Source: Candidatus Omnitrophota bacterium (GTDB lineage: Bacteria > Omnitrophota > Koll11 > Tantalellales > Tantalellaceae). Taken from it: DNA of 13,814 nt. Of this stretch, positions 13,562 through 13,814 are shown piece after piece. The DNA lies in the NCBI GenBank assembly GCA_015231715.1, contig JADGBB010000033.1, forward strand, positions 1-13,814, given 5' to 3'. Positions within the stretch are counted from its first letter, which is position 1, and the number at the start of each line of letters is the position of its first letter. Made by a program: the position numbers and the translations under genes. A model generated the notes under the pieces. That model was not told the origin of the DNA. It saw nothing but the letters and a program-made list of their open reading frames with translations, and made no database searches.

Positions 13562-13624
13562 TTACAGATACTTCAAGGCATGTCTGTAAAGGTCCATGGC
13601 CTCGCGTTTGGAAAGTTTGGTCAT
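13562..13624 (-). pseudogene. Possible gene fragment of 20 codons
   Basis: A short minus-strand frame, beginning MTKLSKREAMDLYRHALKY, reads like genuine protein and stays open seven codons further upstream before hitting a stop in the REP-like sequence. I do not recognise the family. It ends 20 nt before the -35 box of the NfuA-like gene. It may be the 3' end of a gene broken by the insertion to its right, or simply chance. Confidence 0.25.
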
Positions 13625-13652
13625 CGGTCTGTACAAATAATGGGGTCAACCC

Positions 13653-13692
13653 TTGAAATGTGAAATGATTAAACAAACATTTCACATTTCAA
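13653..13692. repeat. Hairpin with perfect 15-bp arms upstream of the transposase
   Basis: TTGAAATGTGAAATG (13653-13667) and its exact reverse complement (13678-13692) enclose a 10-nt loop. GGGTcaACCC (13643-13652) abuts the left arm and resembles the REP-like repeat at the left end of the window. There is no T-run on either side. It could insulate the transposase from outside transcription, or mark an insertion boundary. Confidence 0.75.
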
Positions 13693-13730
13693 CAGGCTGA
13701 CCGAGAATAGCCGTTAACCCTTCTGTATGG

Positions 13731-13736
13731 TATAAT
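13731..13736 (+). promoter_or_regulatory. Extended -10 box of the transposase promoter
   Basis: TATAAT is preceded by TGG, an extended -10 (TGnTATAAT), 22 nt before the GTG start. No good -35 is seen at the right distance, which is acceptable for extended -10 promoters. Confidence 0.4.
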
Positions 13737-13758
13737 TGACATTAACAGGAGGTTATAA

Positions 13759-13814
13759 GTGGCAAAATTCAAAGCAAATAGATTAGATCAACTGTTATTA
13801 TTCCCGCCGTCGGT
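13759..13814 (+). CDS. Partial transposase, IS1182-like, running off the window
   Basis: Only the first 18 codons are present. They read MAKFKANRLDQLLLFPPS from a GTG start, six nt after an ideal AGGAGG. The pattern MAKFK...DQ..L.PPS is the opening of IS1182-family DDE transposases, which cut and join the ends of their own element. The gene is on the plus strand, opposite to the housekeeping block. The left end of the element should lie somewhere between the NfuA-like promoter and 13758; I cannot fix the terminal repeat without the other end. Confidence 0.65.
   Translation, partial: MAKFKANRLDQLLLFPPS

Noticed and set aside
13653..13692. Hairpin as the terminal inverted repeat of the IS
   Set aside because: Terminal repeats lie at opposite ends of an element, whereas these two arms are adjacent. 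The true ends cannot be identified from one side.
1..13814. CRISPR array, riboswitch for thiamine or folate, prophage or restriction system
   Set aside because: No regularly spaced repeats with unique spacers, no recognisable THI-box or other riboswitch core before dxs or fthC, and no phage or restriction-modification genes were seen.

Overview
This is an AT-rich bacterial chromosome segment in which every well-supported housekeeping gene lies on the minus strand. Such genes therefore read from high to low coordinates. The gene content is: an NfuA/NifU-like scaffold, fthC, rny, ymdB, xseA, xseB, dxs, a four-subunit 2-oxoacid:ferredoxin oxidoreductase and gltX. This suggests an anaerobic, Gram-negative-type bacterium that uses the MEP isoprenoid pathway. 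The order rny-ymdB-xseA-xseB-dxs and the dispersed palindromic repeats remind me of Candidatus Omnitrophota (OP3) and similar uncultured lineages. That placement is from memory and not proven by the window.

Layout in transcription order. The right edge (about 13620-13814) is accessory DNA: a strong hairpin and the start of a plus-strand IS1182-like transposase that runs off the window. A sigma70-type promoter at 13514-13542 starts the housekeeping block. The block is NfuA-like protein, fthC, a 144-nt leader with a nested palindrome, rny, ymdB, xseA, xseB, dxs, ferredoxin, vorB, vorA, vorC and gltX. Most of its junctions overlap (ATGA) or are short, so one or a few long operons are likely.

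From gltX leftward the segment becomes accessory. A Phd/VapC-type toxin-antitoxin pair has its -35 box overlapping the gltX stop codon. Next come a tRNA-Gln(CTG) with its own promoter and terminator, and a small secreted protein of unknown function. The promoter of that small gene carries a near-ideal operator palindrome. A Fic-domain protein with a C-terminal helix-turn-helix follows. At the left edge is a BrnA/CopG-like antitoxin remnant that meets fic tail to tail and is preceded by REP-like repeats.

How the parts fit. The rny-ymdB pair concerns RNA turnover, xseAB makes exonuclease VII, and dxs makes DXP for isoprenoids. The ferredoxin plus VorB/VorA/VorC oxidise a branched-chain or related 2-oxoacid to its acyl-CoA and reduce ferredoxin. 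GltX charges tRNA-Glu and, if non-discriminating, the nearby tRNA-Gln.

The most distinctive signal is repeat DNA at the boundaries of the oxidoreductase operon. The ferredoxin and vorB genes both begin inside copies of one 33-nt repeat, which supplies the Shine-Dalgarno sequence and the GTG start at the same repeat position. The vorC stop codon lies in another palindromic repeat. A third element with perfect 14-bp arms separates vorC from gltX. Other points of interest are the operator-controlled secreted microprotein, the fic promoter with a long-range inverted repeat, a compact GluRS and a DXS with GDA in place of GDG.
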